A stretch of 64,000 bases of DNA from assembly GCF_910592395.1 (NCBI RefSeq), contig NC_088308.1, positions 18,491,501 through 18,555,500 of the forward strand, given 5' to 3'. The notes beneath the pieces are model-generated. The model saw only the letters and a program-made list of their open reading frames with translations. It had not been told where the DNA came from and did no database searches. Positions 20,126 through 64,000 of this stretch are shown in pieces. Every line of letters begins with the position of its first letter. Position 1 is the first letter of the stretch. The stretch comes from Lineus longissimus (Eukaryota > Nemertea > Pilidiophora > Heteronemertea > Lineidae). Both the position numbers and the translations under genes were made by a program.

Positions 20126-20343
20126 TGAAGGAATCTACAATGTCGTTGCGAGGACAAGCAATCTTATAATACAAGGTTGGTGTGTATGTGAATCTCTGCA
20201 GGATAGATGTACTGTAGCCTGCCTGCTGGATAACTTATCAGAAAGCAAGAATGTCCAGAATGACGAGAATAATAAGTCAAAAAGTTTATAACAGATTTTA
20301 GTCATAACATTGGTCAAGTGCTGTCCTGTAAGTGTTCCTTTAA

Positions 20344-20891
20344 CCCTTAAGCTCCTGGGTGTCTCCAAATTTTTTTCCAGTACCTCCCAGAAGATTTCCA
20401 TAGTGTATAGACTTTTGGCAAAAGAGATACAAAAAGTTGAAAATGAAGTACTACAAGTGATATTTATTTTGAAGCTAACTTTTCATTTTAACCCCCTGGT
20501 ATCGACAGCATTAACCCTCTCAGCAATATAGTGAAAATTCATAAAAAGGCAGTGGAGTAAACAATAGAATCATAAGAAGTTCCTACCTAATCAAAAACAT
20601 CCATAAAGAAACCCTAATGTACGCTAATCCAACCTAATATCGATTGAAAACAAAACCTGGCAGTCTCCTGTACATGAATACATGAATGGGGTCAGGAAGC
20701 AGACTCGCCAACTCGCTATAGCCCTGTATTACTCGGTAAAATGTACAGCAACCCACCGAGGAATGAGTTTTATTATGAAGATGACACTCCAAGCATCGCC
20801 CTGTGGTGTTACTTTACTTCTCGGCCACTTGGTTATCGCAGGGCGGGAGTTAAAAACACGGGCGGCTACGGGCAGTACAGGAGCTAAAGGG
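20344..20891. mobile_element. piggyBac-like MITE, TTAA target
   Basis: A 548-bp element with ends CCCTTAAGCTCCTG and CAGGAGCTAAAGGG, flanked by TTAA on both sides (20340-20343, 20892-20895). TTAA targets and CCCTT-starting ends fit piggyBac-type elements. No transposase frame. Confidence 0.6.
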
Positions 20892-21399
20892 TTAATAGAA
20901 ATTTTTACATTCTGAATAGTTGTTAGTCAGTACTGTTGGCAAGTTCCTGGCGCATAAGGTTCCAGAGTGAACTGCAATCACAGTGAGATGTCCTTGTGCA
21001 CTTGACACCCCCTCTTAGTAAGCCAGAGGCCTTTCATGCAGCTGTTTCTAAAAACTCTGTCTCTGTAGAAGTCATTAAAATCAAAAGAACTATTGTCTTA
21101 TTTTCAGCACCTCAACGGAAAATCACTGGTAACTGAAGCTGGTAGTGTGCTGTGACATCTCTCGTAAACAAGCTGCGTTATAGACAAGGATCAATCAACC
21201 AAGTTCAGATGTCTTGAACACGATAGGGCCCCTTCCGTTCTGACTGGAAAAGACATCTGTCATCTATGGTTTCTGCATGATCAATGGTATCCACAGTTTC
21301 TTTGCTGGGATAATGGAAAGCAGTGGAATTCCTGTCTTTGCCAAGGACCTAAATATTTGATGACATCATTCCGTCATATATTGCAATGTCCACCAGTAA

Positions 21400-24300
21400 T
21401 TATATACAGACTTAAGTTTTGCTTTGAAGCAATGTCACAGTCTACCATGCCAGGATTTTTTATTGTACTCTTGTTATGCCGGCAATACAATAGGGCGAGT
21501 ACAGTGTAAATTGAGTCTGCACTTCATACACTGTGTACAATCGCACTTGTTTGTCATTCCTGCCGTATCATGTAGCCTTGCGCAAATAGTTCAATCAAAA
21601 TTGTTTTAAAAAGGCATGATATTGCTCAAATTTGTAAATTCTTGGTTGAAATCTGCCAATTCAAGCAATGAGATAGCGGTACTCTGCCTATCTGTACTAT
21701 AAAAAAACCGACGGTTATCGCGGCTCTTGGCTCTAAGATTAGGGTGTCCCAATATCCACACCTGGTATTCTTTAGTTACTGTGTAGTGACCTTTTTGTTT
21801 TCACTTTTAAAGACCTATGCGATTTGCCGCACTGAAGGTCCCTCCAGAGATTGTTGGACTGGGTCCATTATGTGACAAAAATATCCAACACCTATTTACA
21901 AATGAAGTGAGGGGTCAGCCTTTTGGTGTAACTCCATATAACTGTCTGGTGATTTCGCTCTGGGCTTGTGACATTCTGATCGGTCTGAAATAATCATTGT
22001 CGCCCATCCCTCAATTTGAGGCCTGTGTCCCGATGGTGGCGTTGAATGGCAAAATCAAAGGGGCATGACGGCGGTTAAACCTATTGCGAATGGGCAGCAT
22101 CACAACCAGTTCTGAGATCTGGGGGTGGTGTAGGATATCTGGTTACCACGCACACATCTCGTGAATCTGCGGTGGGTTGGTACCCCACGCTACGTAAGGG
22201 GAGGTTTCTGGGTAAGACTTGGTCCACGTGAATAGGTAGTACCTGAAAGATGAGAAGTTGCGAATGGACGCCTTAGAATATGTCCTTCGACCAGCTAGTG
22301 CTAACCCGGTCACTGTCTCCAGGTCACCATACCTTGGTCAATGAGCGGGCGAAGAACCCAATGGCTCCGTCAGGAGTACATCGTCAACTTCAGCCCGTAG
22401 TCAAACCGGTGCACGCACAAATATCTTAGCTGAGAGTGGGGGACGTACTTGCTTCTCATCGGGGTAATACAGTACCACTGTATACAATGACCCCATTTTA
22501 GTTGGATTTTACTGAGGAGTGGACGATAATGAGAATTTCAGGCCAGTCCGATTGTCACCAGTTCAGAGGGCGATTACCTGATAGTTATGTGGCATTCCGT
22601 CAAACGGTGAACTCTTTCACATCCTTTGTAAATTAGTGTTGCTTGTTACATGTCACATTCAATGGCTCATTTGAGGATAGTTTCTGTGATTCTACTTAAC
22701 CATGAGCAGGCCCATTAAAACCTAAAATGTGTAGTTTGTGCTCTGTAGTATGTGATCTAAAAAGTTGTAAATCTGGTTATTAGAGTAAAGATTGTACAAT
22801 GGAATATCCGCGGGATGCCCTAATCTGAGAGCCAAGAGCCAAGACGCTGTTAAAGAGCCAATTAAGTGCTGCCAGGAAAGCCACGAGCCAAAGAAAAAGT
22901 TTAGGCCAATGAAACTTTGGGAATCCTAAGCCTACAGGTACCCTACTTGATAAAAAATAAATTTATTATGTAATCATTTATGACATTGTAAGAAATCGCT
23001 GCCTTGATGGCTATTATGTGCAGACATAAGTTTTGCTTTGAAGCAATATCACTGCTACACTTGTGAAGCAGTGGCAGTGTTCAGGTTATGACATATCTGC
23101 ATACCAGTAGTTATGTGCAGACTTGGCTCTTTCTTTAGAGCAGTACAGTTGCAAGATAAATCCTGTTTGTAATTTTATAAATTAGTTGCTCATTAAGGGC
23201 TTACGAAGGTTTTGATGCCTTGCTGGCATATCTGCATACCAGTAAATATGTGCAGATTTATTTCTTGCTTTGAAGCAATATCGTTGCTACACTCCTAAAG
23301 CAGTGGCAATGCTCAGGTCTGTTCTGCCTCGCGGGCAAATCTGCATACCTGTAATTATGTGCAGACTTGGCTCTTCCAGAGATTGTAGGACTGGGTCCAT
23401 TGAATGTAACAAAAATAATCGATGCCTATTTACAAATGAAATGAAGAGTCTGCATTTTGATGCAACTCCATATAACTGTCTGGTGATTTCGCTCTGGGCT
23501 TGTGACATTCTGATCGGTCTGAAATAATCATTGTCGCCCATCCCTCAATTTGAGGCCTGTGTCCCGATGGTGGCGTTGAATGGCAAAATCAAAGGGGCAT
23601 GACGGCGGTTAAACCTATTGCGAATGGGCAGCATCACAACCAGTTCTGAGATCTGGGGGTGGTGTAGGATATCTGGTTACCACGCACACATCTCGTGAAT
23701 CTGCGGTGGGTTGGTACCCCACGCTACGTAAGGGGAGGTTTCTGGGTAAGACTTGGTCCACGTGAATAGGTAGTACCTGAAAGATGAGAAGTTGCGAATG
23801 GACGCCTTAGAATATGTCCTTCGACCAGCTAGTGCTAACCCGGTCACTGTCTCCAGGTCACCATACCTTGGTCAATGAGCGGGCGAAGAACCCAATGGCT
23901 CCGTCAGGAGTACATCGTCAACTTCAGCCCGTAGTCAAACCGGTGCACGCACAAATATCTTAGCTGAGAGTGGGGGACATACTTGCTTCTCATCGGGGTA
24001 ATACAGTACCACTGTATACAATGACCCCATTTTAGTTGGATTTTACTGAGGAGTGGACGATAATGAGAATTTCAGGCCAGTCCGATTGTCACCAGTTCAG
24101 AGGGCGATTACCTGATAGTTATGTGGCATTCCGTCAAACGGTGAACTCTTTCATATCCTTTGTAAATTAGTGTTGCTTGTTACATGTCACATTCAATGGC
24201 TCATTTGAGGATAGTTTCTGTGATTCTACTTAACCATGAGCAGGCCCATTAAAACCTAAACTGTGTAGTTTGTGCTCTGTAGTATGTGATCTAAAAAGTT

Positions 24301-25900
24301 GTAAATCTGGTTATTAGAGTAAAGATTGTACAATGGAATATCCGCGGGATGCCCTAATCTGAGAGCCAAGAGCCAAGACGCTGTTAAAGAGCCAATTAAG
24401 TGCTGCCAGGAAAGCCACGAGCCAAAGAAAAAGTTTAGGCCAATGAAACTTTGGGAATCCTAAGCCTGGTACCCTACTTGATAAAAAATAAATTTATCAT
24501 GTAATCATTTATGACATTGTAAGAAATCGCTGCCTTGATAGCTATTATGTGCAGACATAAGTTTTGCTTTGAAGCAATATCACTGCTACACTTGTGAAGC
24601 AGTGGCAGTGTTCAGGTTTGTCTGCCTCAATGACATATCTGCATACCAGTAGTTATGTGCAGACTTGGCTCTTTCTTTGGAGCAGTACAGTTGCAAGATA
24701 AATCCTGTTTGTAATTTTATAAATTAGTTGCTCATTAAGGGCTTACGAAGGTTTTGATGCCTTGCTGGCATATCTGCATACCAGTAAATATGTGCAGATT
24801 TATTTCTTGCTTTGAAGCAATATCGTTGCTACACTCCTAAAGCAGTGGCAATGCTCAGGTCTGTTCTGCCTCGCGGGCAAATCTGCATACCTGTAATTAT
24901 GTGCAGACTTGGCTCTTCCAGAGATTGTAGGACTGGGTCCATTGAATGTAACAAAAATAATCGATGCCTATTTACAAATGAAATGAAGAGTGTGCATTTT
25001 GATGCAACTCCATGTAACTGTCAGGTGATTTCGCTCTGAACTTGTGACACTCTGATCGGTCTGAAATAATCATTATCCCGCCCCTCGGGGAAAAATTTGC
25101 AGCCAGATTGCACCATTTCTTTTTACCCAATGGCTCCGTCAGGAGTACATCGTCAACTTCAGCCCGTAGACAAACCGGTACGCGCACAAATATCTTAGTT
25201 GAGAGTGGGGGACATCAGTAAAGTGCTTCTCATCGGGGTAATACAGTACCACTGTATACAATGACCCCATTTTTTGTTGGATTCATTTCCACCGAGGAGT
25301 GGTCGATAATGAGAATTTCAGGCCAGTCTGATTATCACCAGTACAGAGGGCAATTATCTAATATTTATGTGGCATTCTTTCAAACTGTTTACTCTTTCGT
25401 GTCAATTGTAAATTCGTGTTGGTCGTTTTACCTCGGTTCTCTTGGGTAGAAAGAACAGTACATTTTTCACTGTTCAAGGATACAAATACAGATGTGAATA
25501 GGCAGTGGAGTTCCTTCTCAAGCAAGGAACCAACGTCTTGGTATTGCAGCCACTGTAGCTTAGGTAGTATAGTGACCTAGATGTAGTTGTTTTCAGTTAT
25601 TAAAGTCCATGGGGTCAGTTGCATTAACCTGGACTCTGTTTGACTGGGTCCACTGAACATGATAAAATAATTAACACTGATTTACAAATGAAATGAAGAG
25701 TCGGCATTTTGGTGTAACTGTCCTGTCCTGATGCTCCCTGATATTGGTCTTCGACTGTAGATCATAATCACTTGGGTCAGCTCCGTGATTCCTTTTTACC
25801 ATGAGCAGGCCCCATTAGGCCTACAACATGTCATTGTTGTAAATTTCAATTAAGAATAAAATTGTAAACTATGCAAGTGTAATTTTGTTTGCTTTAGTGT
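21400..25900. repeat. Tandem array, 1.54-kb monomer
   Basis: Unit A is 21844-23375 and unit B is 23376-24917; unit C starts at 24918 and decays after about 25440. Over roughly 1 kb (21930-22990 against 23464-24500) A and B differ at only a handful of bases. Unit C has lost its central block, and a further diverged fragment is recognisable at 25640-25830. Each monomer contains two ~230-bp sub-repeats built around TATGTGCAGAC, GCTTTGAAGCAATATC and ATATCTGCATACC. No coding frame is conserved beyond about 60 codons. Confidence 0.85.
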
Positions 25901-26345
25901 TTATGGTGTTACATTGTTAGATTAGAGCTGCAGACAATGTCCAAGGTGAAATTTAATCTTGACCCCCCCCCCCCCCCGGAATGCACATACCAAATAAAGT
26001 AGCCCTCTCTGTTCACCATGTCACAACCTGTAGTTTGCCCATTCTCAAGCTGGTGTTGAGTAGGTTGTGACATCGTCCCTCGGAGGGAAGTGAAGCCCTC
26101 AGTCCCCGCTAATACAGTAAGAGCTAGTAAATCCATTTACTGGGGAATTGATAATTCTAATTCTTATCTTAGCTTCAGATGCCCCATTTACACTCCAAAC
26201 GCAATGGACAGGCCTTGTCTTATCGCCTGGTACATAGAGGAAGGACAATCAGGATGACAAAAGGGACTGTATTGGAGACCCTAGCCTTGTTTTGCTCTGG
26301 AGTGGCAAGTACAGCATTGGATTGGGGAACAAAAATAAAGGAGTA

Positions 26346-27016
26346 CAGTAGAACGCTCGGTTCCAGTCCATCATGACAACCGTCAACAACAAAATCTTCG
26401 TCCAAGACCGAAAGAAAATGGTAGATCTGTCAAGGTTATTTGTAAGACTATTAAATGCAAATCAACAAATGGGCCCCTTATGTCATTGGCAATAACAAAA
26501 AATCTATTCATGCAAAAGGCCTAAAAACATGCTCAAATTCATAGGAAGGGGACTCAGGCGACAGTGGTGCTATCTAGCGGTAAAAAGTGGAACTGAGAGT
26601 TTTGGACGAGGATTTCAGTTCCTTTTTCTGCCGCGAGACAGCGTTACTGTCGCCTAAACAAATTATATACTGTGGGTCCTGGAATTGATTGGTTTTCATG
26701 TCTTTGGAAGATCATCAGTATCAACTGAGGCAATTTGACAGAGATCATGACTTGCTTTAGTTGTCAAAACAGGTTCAGCACAGCCATAAGCCATCTTCCC
26801 ACACAAACGACAGTAGATATGATTCTCTAATGGGATCAACGACGGTGGACGAGTTTCACCAGTGACACTGACAGGCTCCGGGGCTTATTCGGTACCCCCT
26901 CTATTGACCTCGTCAGTTGCTTAATATAGGAGAGGTCAAATTTAATGGAAACTACAACTTTGTGACTAAAACTAGTGGTCTTTATAGAGAGGTGTTTGCT
27001 AAGGTAGGTTCTACTG
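26346..27016. mobile_element. pogo-like element carrying the first copy of a 0.57-kb repeat
   Basis: Left end CAGTAGAACGCTCGG preceded by TA; right end GGTAGGTTCTACTG. These resemble the ends of the two pogo-like MITEs at the left of the window. The interior is mostly the 0.57-kb repeat. Confidence 0.4.
26359..26933. repeat. 0.57-kb dispersed repeat, copy 1
   Basis: Matches 27055-27626 in direct orientation from GGTTCCAGTCCATCATGACA to TTAATATAGGAG with scattered substitutions and short indels. Includes the foldback hairpin at 26557-26654. Confidence 0.85.
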
Positions 27017-27054
27017 TCAAAACATCTTACCGCAATTGCTTGGAGGTAGGCCTA

Positions 27055-27626
27055 GGTTCCAGTCCATCATGACAACCGTCATCAACAAAATCTTTGTCCA
27101 AGACATGAAGAAAATGGTAGATCTGTCGAGGTTATTTGTGAGACCATTAAATGCAAATCAACAAATGGGCCCCACCCTGTGTCTTATGTCATTGGCAATA
27201 ACAAAAAATCTATTCATGCAAAAGGCCGAAAAACTTGCTCAATCCATAGGACTCGGGCGACAGTGGTGCTGTCTAGCGGTATAAAGTGGAACTGAGAGTT
27301 TTGGACGAAGATTTCAGTTCCATTTTCTGCTGCGAGACAGCGCCACTGTCGCCTAAGCAATTTCATACCGTGGGTCCTGGAATTGTTTGGTTTTCATGCC
27401 TTTGGAAGATCATCAGTTATCAACGAAGGCAATTTGACAGAGATCATGACTTGCTTTAGTTGTCAAAACAGGTTCAGCACAGCCATAAGCCATCTTCCCA
27501 CACAAACGACAGTAGATATGATTCTCTGATGGGATCAACGACAGTGGACGAGTTTCATCAGTGGGAGGCTCGGGGGCCGATTCGGTGTACCCCTCTATTG
27601 ACCTTGTCAGTTGCTTAATATAGGAG
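27055..27626. repeat. 0.57-kb dispersed repeat, copy 2
   Basis: Second direct copy, lacking the pogo-like left end seen beside copy 1. It contains an extra CACCCTGTGT and the best-preserved version of the hairpin. Confidence 0.85.
27256..27353. repeat. 98-nt near-perfect hairpin
   Basis: GGCGACAGTGGTGCTGTCT pairs with AGACAGCGCCACTGTCGCC (one mismatch), and further in AAGTGGAACTGA pairs with TCAGTTCCATTT, leaving a loop around GTTTTGGACGAAG. Length and pairing resemble a miRNA precursor, but a MITE-like foldback is at least as likely. The homologous hairpin at 26557-26654 is less regular. Confidence 0.6.
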
Positions 27627-27671
27627 GCCTTCCTTGTACCCTCTGATTAAATATAGGTGCAGTCACTGATC

Positions 27672-27743
27672 TTCAAACCTTTAGATTTAACAACATTCAA
27701 ACCTTTAGATTTAACAACATTCAAACCTTTAGATTTAACAACA
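27672..27743. repeat. 24-bp unit, three perfect copies
   Basis: Three identical copies of TTCAAACCTTTAGATTTAAC plus AACA. Confidence 0.9.
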
Positions 27744-27848
27744 TAAGTATTTTCAATCAACTTACACCTACATTCAACGGACGGACGGACTTTGTTAGCG
27801 GAGCTAAAAACACAAAAAATCATATCATTAGATGTAAAGTCAAGTTAC

Positions 27849-27854
27849 TTTATT
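27849..27854 (-). terminator. Candidate distal poly(A) signal of the myosin gene
   Basis: Minus-strand AATAAA followed downstream by a T/G-rich stretch (GATTTTTTGTGTTTTT). It is the last good signal before the repeat-rich zone and would give a ~4-kb 3' UTR. Confidence 0.3.
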
Positions 27855-30800
27855 TCACATAATTATTTTGCAAAGTTAATTTATGTAACATTATCCTGCA
27901 CAATCATTGCAAAGCAGAGAAGTGAACATATTGTATCACCATCCTGGGGGATTGTTCATAAAAAATTGCATACACAACCCTGAATGGTTCAAATCATCAA
28001 GGATAGCAAGGGAATTAGCATCATCAATTAGCTACTTAGTTAGCATGGATAATTAACATTAGCTGGACCAACCTTAGCTGGATCACTCATTTCTAGCGTA
28101 TTTTAACCATTTTACTTAGCATCAACATTTGGTGACTGAATGTTCTGAACTTAATTATCAATTCACCCTTCACTCAGCATCTCATCCCTTGACCAAAAGA
28201 AGGCAGGCCCAACTGATGCCCATTGATTGTTACTACACAGGATTACCTGTACAAGTACTACTACTACTAATTCAGACATTCACTGTACTTACATCCTTCG
28301 CAGCTACATGTTGCACTATACAAGTGTGCCAAGCATCTATGATAATACCCAGGGTCACGCCAACCTACTGCATGGACAGCCTGGGCTGGGTCGTAGAAGG
28401 TGCCGATCCTCCAAATATTTGATCGGCACCAACCATTTCTGAAGCTGAATTTCTTGATGAAATCTTTATCATTAATTCATGATTCTGACTGGATGATTGA
28501 TTCTAGATTTCCTTAGGGTCACTTACGGCAACTCCTGGTCTGTACCATCAGAATGGAAACTCCTGTTGCTTATACAATGTGGTGTAGAGAAATATGCTGA
28601 AAAGAAGACACCTCCCAATGTATTGGGCTCTCTAATATCATACTCTTAAGTGCAGGGCATTTGATTTTTTTCTTTAATACGGAGGTCGAATTACATGACT
28701 TGAATACACCTAGCAGCTACATGCCATTTTATTATGATTTCTTTTCCCTTATATGACTAATAATTAATGGTTTATACTGAGTGTATAATGTTATCAGCTA
28801 GTGCAAACAGTGATCCCTTACACCTAATAAATGTAGTCCTTCTCTTGAAGAACCTCATGCAATTACATTGTACTGCTCAATCAAAAGAGATTTATGTCAC
28901 CTTTCAGTTAAATATGAAATCCAAATCTAGTCTATATATCCCACAATTACAGATACTTTGGGATTTATTGTAGTGTCTTTCCTAGGGTTCAACATGTGCA
29001 ATGTCTATCCATGCTCATTCATTTCTCATCTTACAATAGTAGAAGTTATAAATTGATCAAGTAATTCAGTATATTTCTATGCTCAGAGCAAGACATCCAT
29101 CTGGAAATGGTGAATATTATCGAACTGAGCATAACTCCTGTGTAACTTATCGTATATTTTTCTCATCATGCAACTAAAGCATCTATTAAGCCAAAACAAA
29201 AGACTTTAAGGCAACCGGGGATGACACCATGAGATCGGGAAACCTGTGGGACACGTATACCCCTCAAACATGTTTCCGAAAATGTTTGGAGATGAAATTG
29301 AACAGTTTAGACTTCTGGGAACATGAGCAGGTTTCTACCACTATTCCCAACAATTTGAATCAATGAAATGGTGCCAACATTTTCAATATTCACAAGTGAA
29401 CACACTGCACCTGCTACTGGCAGTGGGATACTTCTTGTCCAACTTGGAGCACGATTGAACAAAGTAGGATTTCTTTCATGTTAGTACTATCAAAACATTT
29501 TGCTGTCACCTCATCTGTAAGAACATGGCCCAAACATTTTTAGAAACAGTGCTTATATAATGTTCAACAAGCCCCACAGTTTGAAGGAATGGATGAAGGG
29601 ACAACACGCATTCAGAGCCACGCACAAACAACTACAAAATGCTCATTGGACATTGGATGGATAAATGGATGGCATAGAAAAACACACGTGCTACCAACCG
29701 TAGTCTACAGAAGTTCCGTGTCCTCCCAACTTTGCCACAATCGGTTCACCCACATTTTCAGACACCGATACTAATGATGGGGCACACAATGACACTTTGT
29801 CATTCCAGTGGAAAGACAGTGTCCCGGTCTGTACAGCAAGAACAGTGTGCCACGTAGAGTTCTCTGTGCACCAAAGAAAAGTTTTCTATACATGAATGCA
29901 CCCTTCTCCATTGGTCAATTCTGTCAAAGTTAGGATGACACCAACTTTACTCAGGCCCTCAGAGAAACATTACAAACTGGTGTTATCACATTTAGGATTG
30001 CACAGGCAGGGACATGAATACTAGAAACGTGCCGTTTCTGTCAAAAATATGTAATTGTTTCGCATTAAACCTGTGGAGTTGAGCAGTATTAAATTTTAGC
30101 ACAATATCAATACCAGACACAGAATTTTTAACACAAAATCTGTCATGTCACATGAACTTTGCTCAATGGCCTCAAAAATGGCAAACTAAATAAAAAATCA
30201 CGATAAAAAAAGAATCGCTCATCATTTTTAACTCCATGCAATCGTCAAGAAACGAAGTATCAAAGAAATGTTTTAAAAGACACATAAACCGAATTTTTTA
30301 CTTTTGTTTCAAACCTATATAAGGCTACTGTGTAGTTTTCTTTAAATCATCCACCCAAGAGAAAACTCTGGGAAGAATTTGCCTCTTCAGCGTCACATTA
30401 GCTAATATTCATCAGTCATTTTCTATTCTACATTATCTAGATTGTCAAACCTGAAGCGCAAATTAGGCCATGCATATCCAAGTCAATGCCTACTGACCCT
30501 TGAGTCAGCATTCACATATGGAAGCTTTGTAAGAAATTCCGTTTAGAAGCTACGTAAAATTCGCAGCTTAACACAAAGGAACTTATAGCGACCCATTCAA
30601 AAGTCCTTATCTTTACCATCGTTTTTCGATTCAACCTCTTTAACTTCTTCCCCAAGCATGTGAAGTCATCTTGGTGTAGTTTTGACTGCCATGAGACACT
30701 AGACTTGGAACAAGCATGGCCATCATACCACATTAATAAGCCAATACACTCTAAAGCCTCTGCGACTATAGATTCACTATACATCTACCTTGTATGGTTA

Positions 30801-31835
30801 TACAAATACAAATATACAAATCATGTACTGGTTTTAATTCTTAGCCTGAAGCTATCATGGTACCTATTCAACCCTCAACCTCGTTTAATATTGTAACATG
30901 CTTGACATTGAAGCACTTGTTTCGGCAGTTCAAGGACAGCAGTGGCAGCCTTATGGCCAGTTTGTTAACACCACTTCAAACATTTCTGATAATATGAAAA
31001 GTATTTCATTGAACCGCAAGTTTTTTTTATTGCCCATGGAGAACACCTCCAGGATTGAAATATCAGTGGTCACTTTACGAAGCTGGTCAAAAAGTTTCGT
31101 TTCAGATTGATTTATGCTTGAAAAAATTATTTTCTTTTTATTCATAGGGACTAAAATTGTTTGATTAACTGGCCCCTCTCCCTGAAGTGCCGAAGAAAAC
31201 AAGTGGACTGTCCCCTGTGGTGACCAGTAGCAGTATTAAAATGTAGCTATGTATATTTGGTTTATAGTTTGATACATTACTTACTTAGACCTATACAATT
31301 CATAAGGTGTCCTACCATACACGGTGGACACATATCACAAGCTTGGAGCAACTTGTCCTGTATAAAAAAACGACAACTGGTTTTGTGCGCACCTTACAAC
31401 TTACGTTCATGAAAATGACCTTAGTGTTATCAAACTACAGAATGTCAAGTTCACCAGATGCAGGAGACTACAATATCAAACTGGCCTATCCAGTTATGAT
31501 TCCTAAGTACGAAATATTCCCATCAAATGAATTTGTGCAGAGTTTTCAACCTTTAATCCAGAAGTATCATGACATGTCTACAACTATTCAAAACTGAAAC
31601 AGCTACATTATTATGCAGCAACAAGCCATACAGTCTTGTCACTGTCTGAACAGTCCAAAAGCCACGGTCAAATCACTTCAACATCGGAGTCAAGCTCTCC
31701 AACAAGCATTCAGACACAAAGCCACGAGTCCTAGCTGGAACCATTGATATTCGACCTAAGCTGGATCCGTGTCTTTTCTGATCCTCGTCGTTTCGGATAT
31801 CACACAAAACCAGCCACCTGTCATGGAAATAATGT
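27850..31835 (-). other. Putative 3' UTR / downstream region of myosin
   Basis: About 4 kb free of the transposons and satellites that fill the sequence to its left, with no coding frames on the minus strand. The abrupt change at ~27.8 kb fits the end of a transcription unit. Extent is inferred; transcript data are needed to fix it. Confidence 0.3.
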
Positions 31836-63144
<31,309 letters not shown>

Positions 63145-64000
63145 CTATTCAAGTAGAAAAAGAACAAAAACCGCCATCATAATTTCACGAGTGCTTACCT
63201 TTTTATTCTTTGCCAATTATTTCTAATTGCCAAGACTAATTGGCCATGGAAATTAACAGCAGAAGTTTAAAGTTGTAAAAATCAATTGAGCCAGAACTCC
63301 CAACTGATGCTTGCAAATTCTCGGTTGATAATGCATTTTTAATTTCAGTTAAATTACCAATATTTGGTTCAGCATGGCCAGCAACTCCCTAAATTCTTTT
63401 TTGTTACTATTTATTTTACTGGCACTTTTAGATGTACATGGTGTACACTTCCCTCCTTGGTTTTATATATATACTGGCGAGATAAATGACCTCGGCTGTT
63501 TTAGGCCATTGAAAATATCAATAGAGAAAGAAACAGCAATCATTGTTTTGATGCATTTTTCACTACAGACTTTGAATTATTACTATGAACAATTCTGGTT
63601 TTTGTGTCAAAATTTTGTTACTGGCAGTCTATGACAAGAATGATAAAACAAGCCATTATTAATTGATTGGATGCCATCATATCTCAGTGGACTATTATCA
63701 TACGGGAGAGATGAGGGCAATTAACTGCGATTACATAGACAATTGCCTAATGAGAATCTGTTCCGTTTGCAGGAGACCAATAATGATCAGGCAAGGCAAA
63801 TAATGGTACGCTTGATGGAAAATGAATAGGAAAGGATTTTGGAGCTTTCATTCAGTCATCTTCAAACTCTTCACCAACAATACCAGGTGAACACCATGAA
63901 TTCACAGCACGTGACTCATCCAAGCACCATGTTGACCCACCCAGAATGCTCATAAATTCATCCTATTCACAACCAATGGACTGGTGAGGTATTCACCACC
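63145..64000 (-). other. Myosin intron running off the right edge
   Basis: No exon encoding the segment preceding the P-loop was found. The remaining N-terminal motor exons and the start codon lie to the right. Confidence 0.6.

Noticed and set aside
23270-25039. Repeated ORF MKQYRCYTPKAV... in both array units
   Set aside because: The frame is identical only because the DNA was recently duplicated; it is not open in the diverged copies and has no domain.

Overview
The window is animal genomic DNA. It is intron-rich, AT-leaning, has vertebrate-type splice sites (GT-AG) and is crowded with short DNA transposons. It carries parts of two conserved developmental genes on the minus strand, with a repeat-filled interval between them. 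Exon 1 of the TCF/LEF gene starts [12 protein letters not shown] and carries STDEVK and TESEE, wording closer to Drosophila Pangolin than to vertebrate TCF. The myosin has the protostome-like WKDAEIV loop. Together with the marine-invertebrate style of repeats, this suggests a lophotrochozoan (mollusc, brachiopod or similar). The species assignment is inference.

0-4.8 kb: the first two coding exons (minus strand) of a TCF/LEF (Pangolin) gene, whose body leaves the window on the left. Upstream are a CCAAT-rich promoter and, about 2.4 kb before the start codon, a compact cluster of two TCF HMG sites plus a GCCGCCA C-clamp helper site. This is a candidate Wnt-responsive, possibly autoregulatory enhancer.

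5-21 kb: repeat-dominated. It holds minisatellites, at least five TIR elements with PIF/Harbinger character (three with clear TAA target duplications), pogo-like, piggyBac-like and unclassified MITEs. One Harbinger-type element still carries a frameshifted Myb/SANT-like DNA-binding protein. Another carries a broken transposase N-terminus that is itself interrupted by a second Harbinger MITE. A few plus-strand exon-like segments lie among them, the best being a two-exon 60-codon gene at 14.0-14.8 kb with a poly(A) signal.

21.4-27.8 kb: a tandem array with a 1.54-kb monomer (two nearly identical copies plus diverged flanks), then a duplicated 0.57-kb block that contains a 98-nt near-perfect hairpin.

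27.8-64 kb: a non-muscle myosin II heavy chain gene (zipper/MYH9/MYH10 family), minus strand. Thirty-two coding exons could be placed, all in compatible phase. They cover 1781 residues from the P-loop to the stop codon; the first ~170 residues lie beyond the right edge. The 8.9-kb intron that interrupts motor loop 1 holds a well-formed 39-nt in-frame cassette exon candidate (PVPAPVVLNRRTV) and weaker 24- and 21-nt candidates. This is the position where vertebrate MYH10 and MYH14 carry their regulated B1/C1 inserts. It is the most interesting undescribed element in the window.

The two conserved genes do not act in one pathway step: TCF is a nuclear Wnt effector and myosin II is a cortical motor. 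No CRISPR, rRNA or convincing tRNA was seen.
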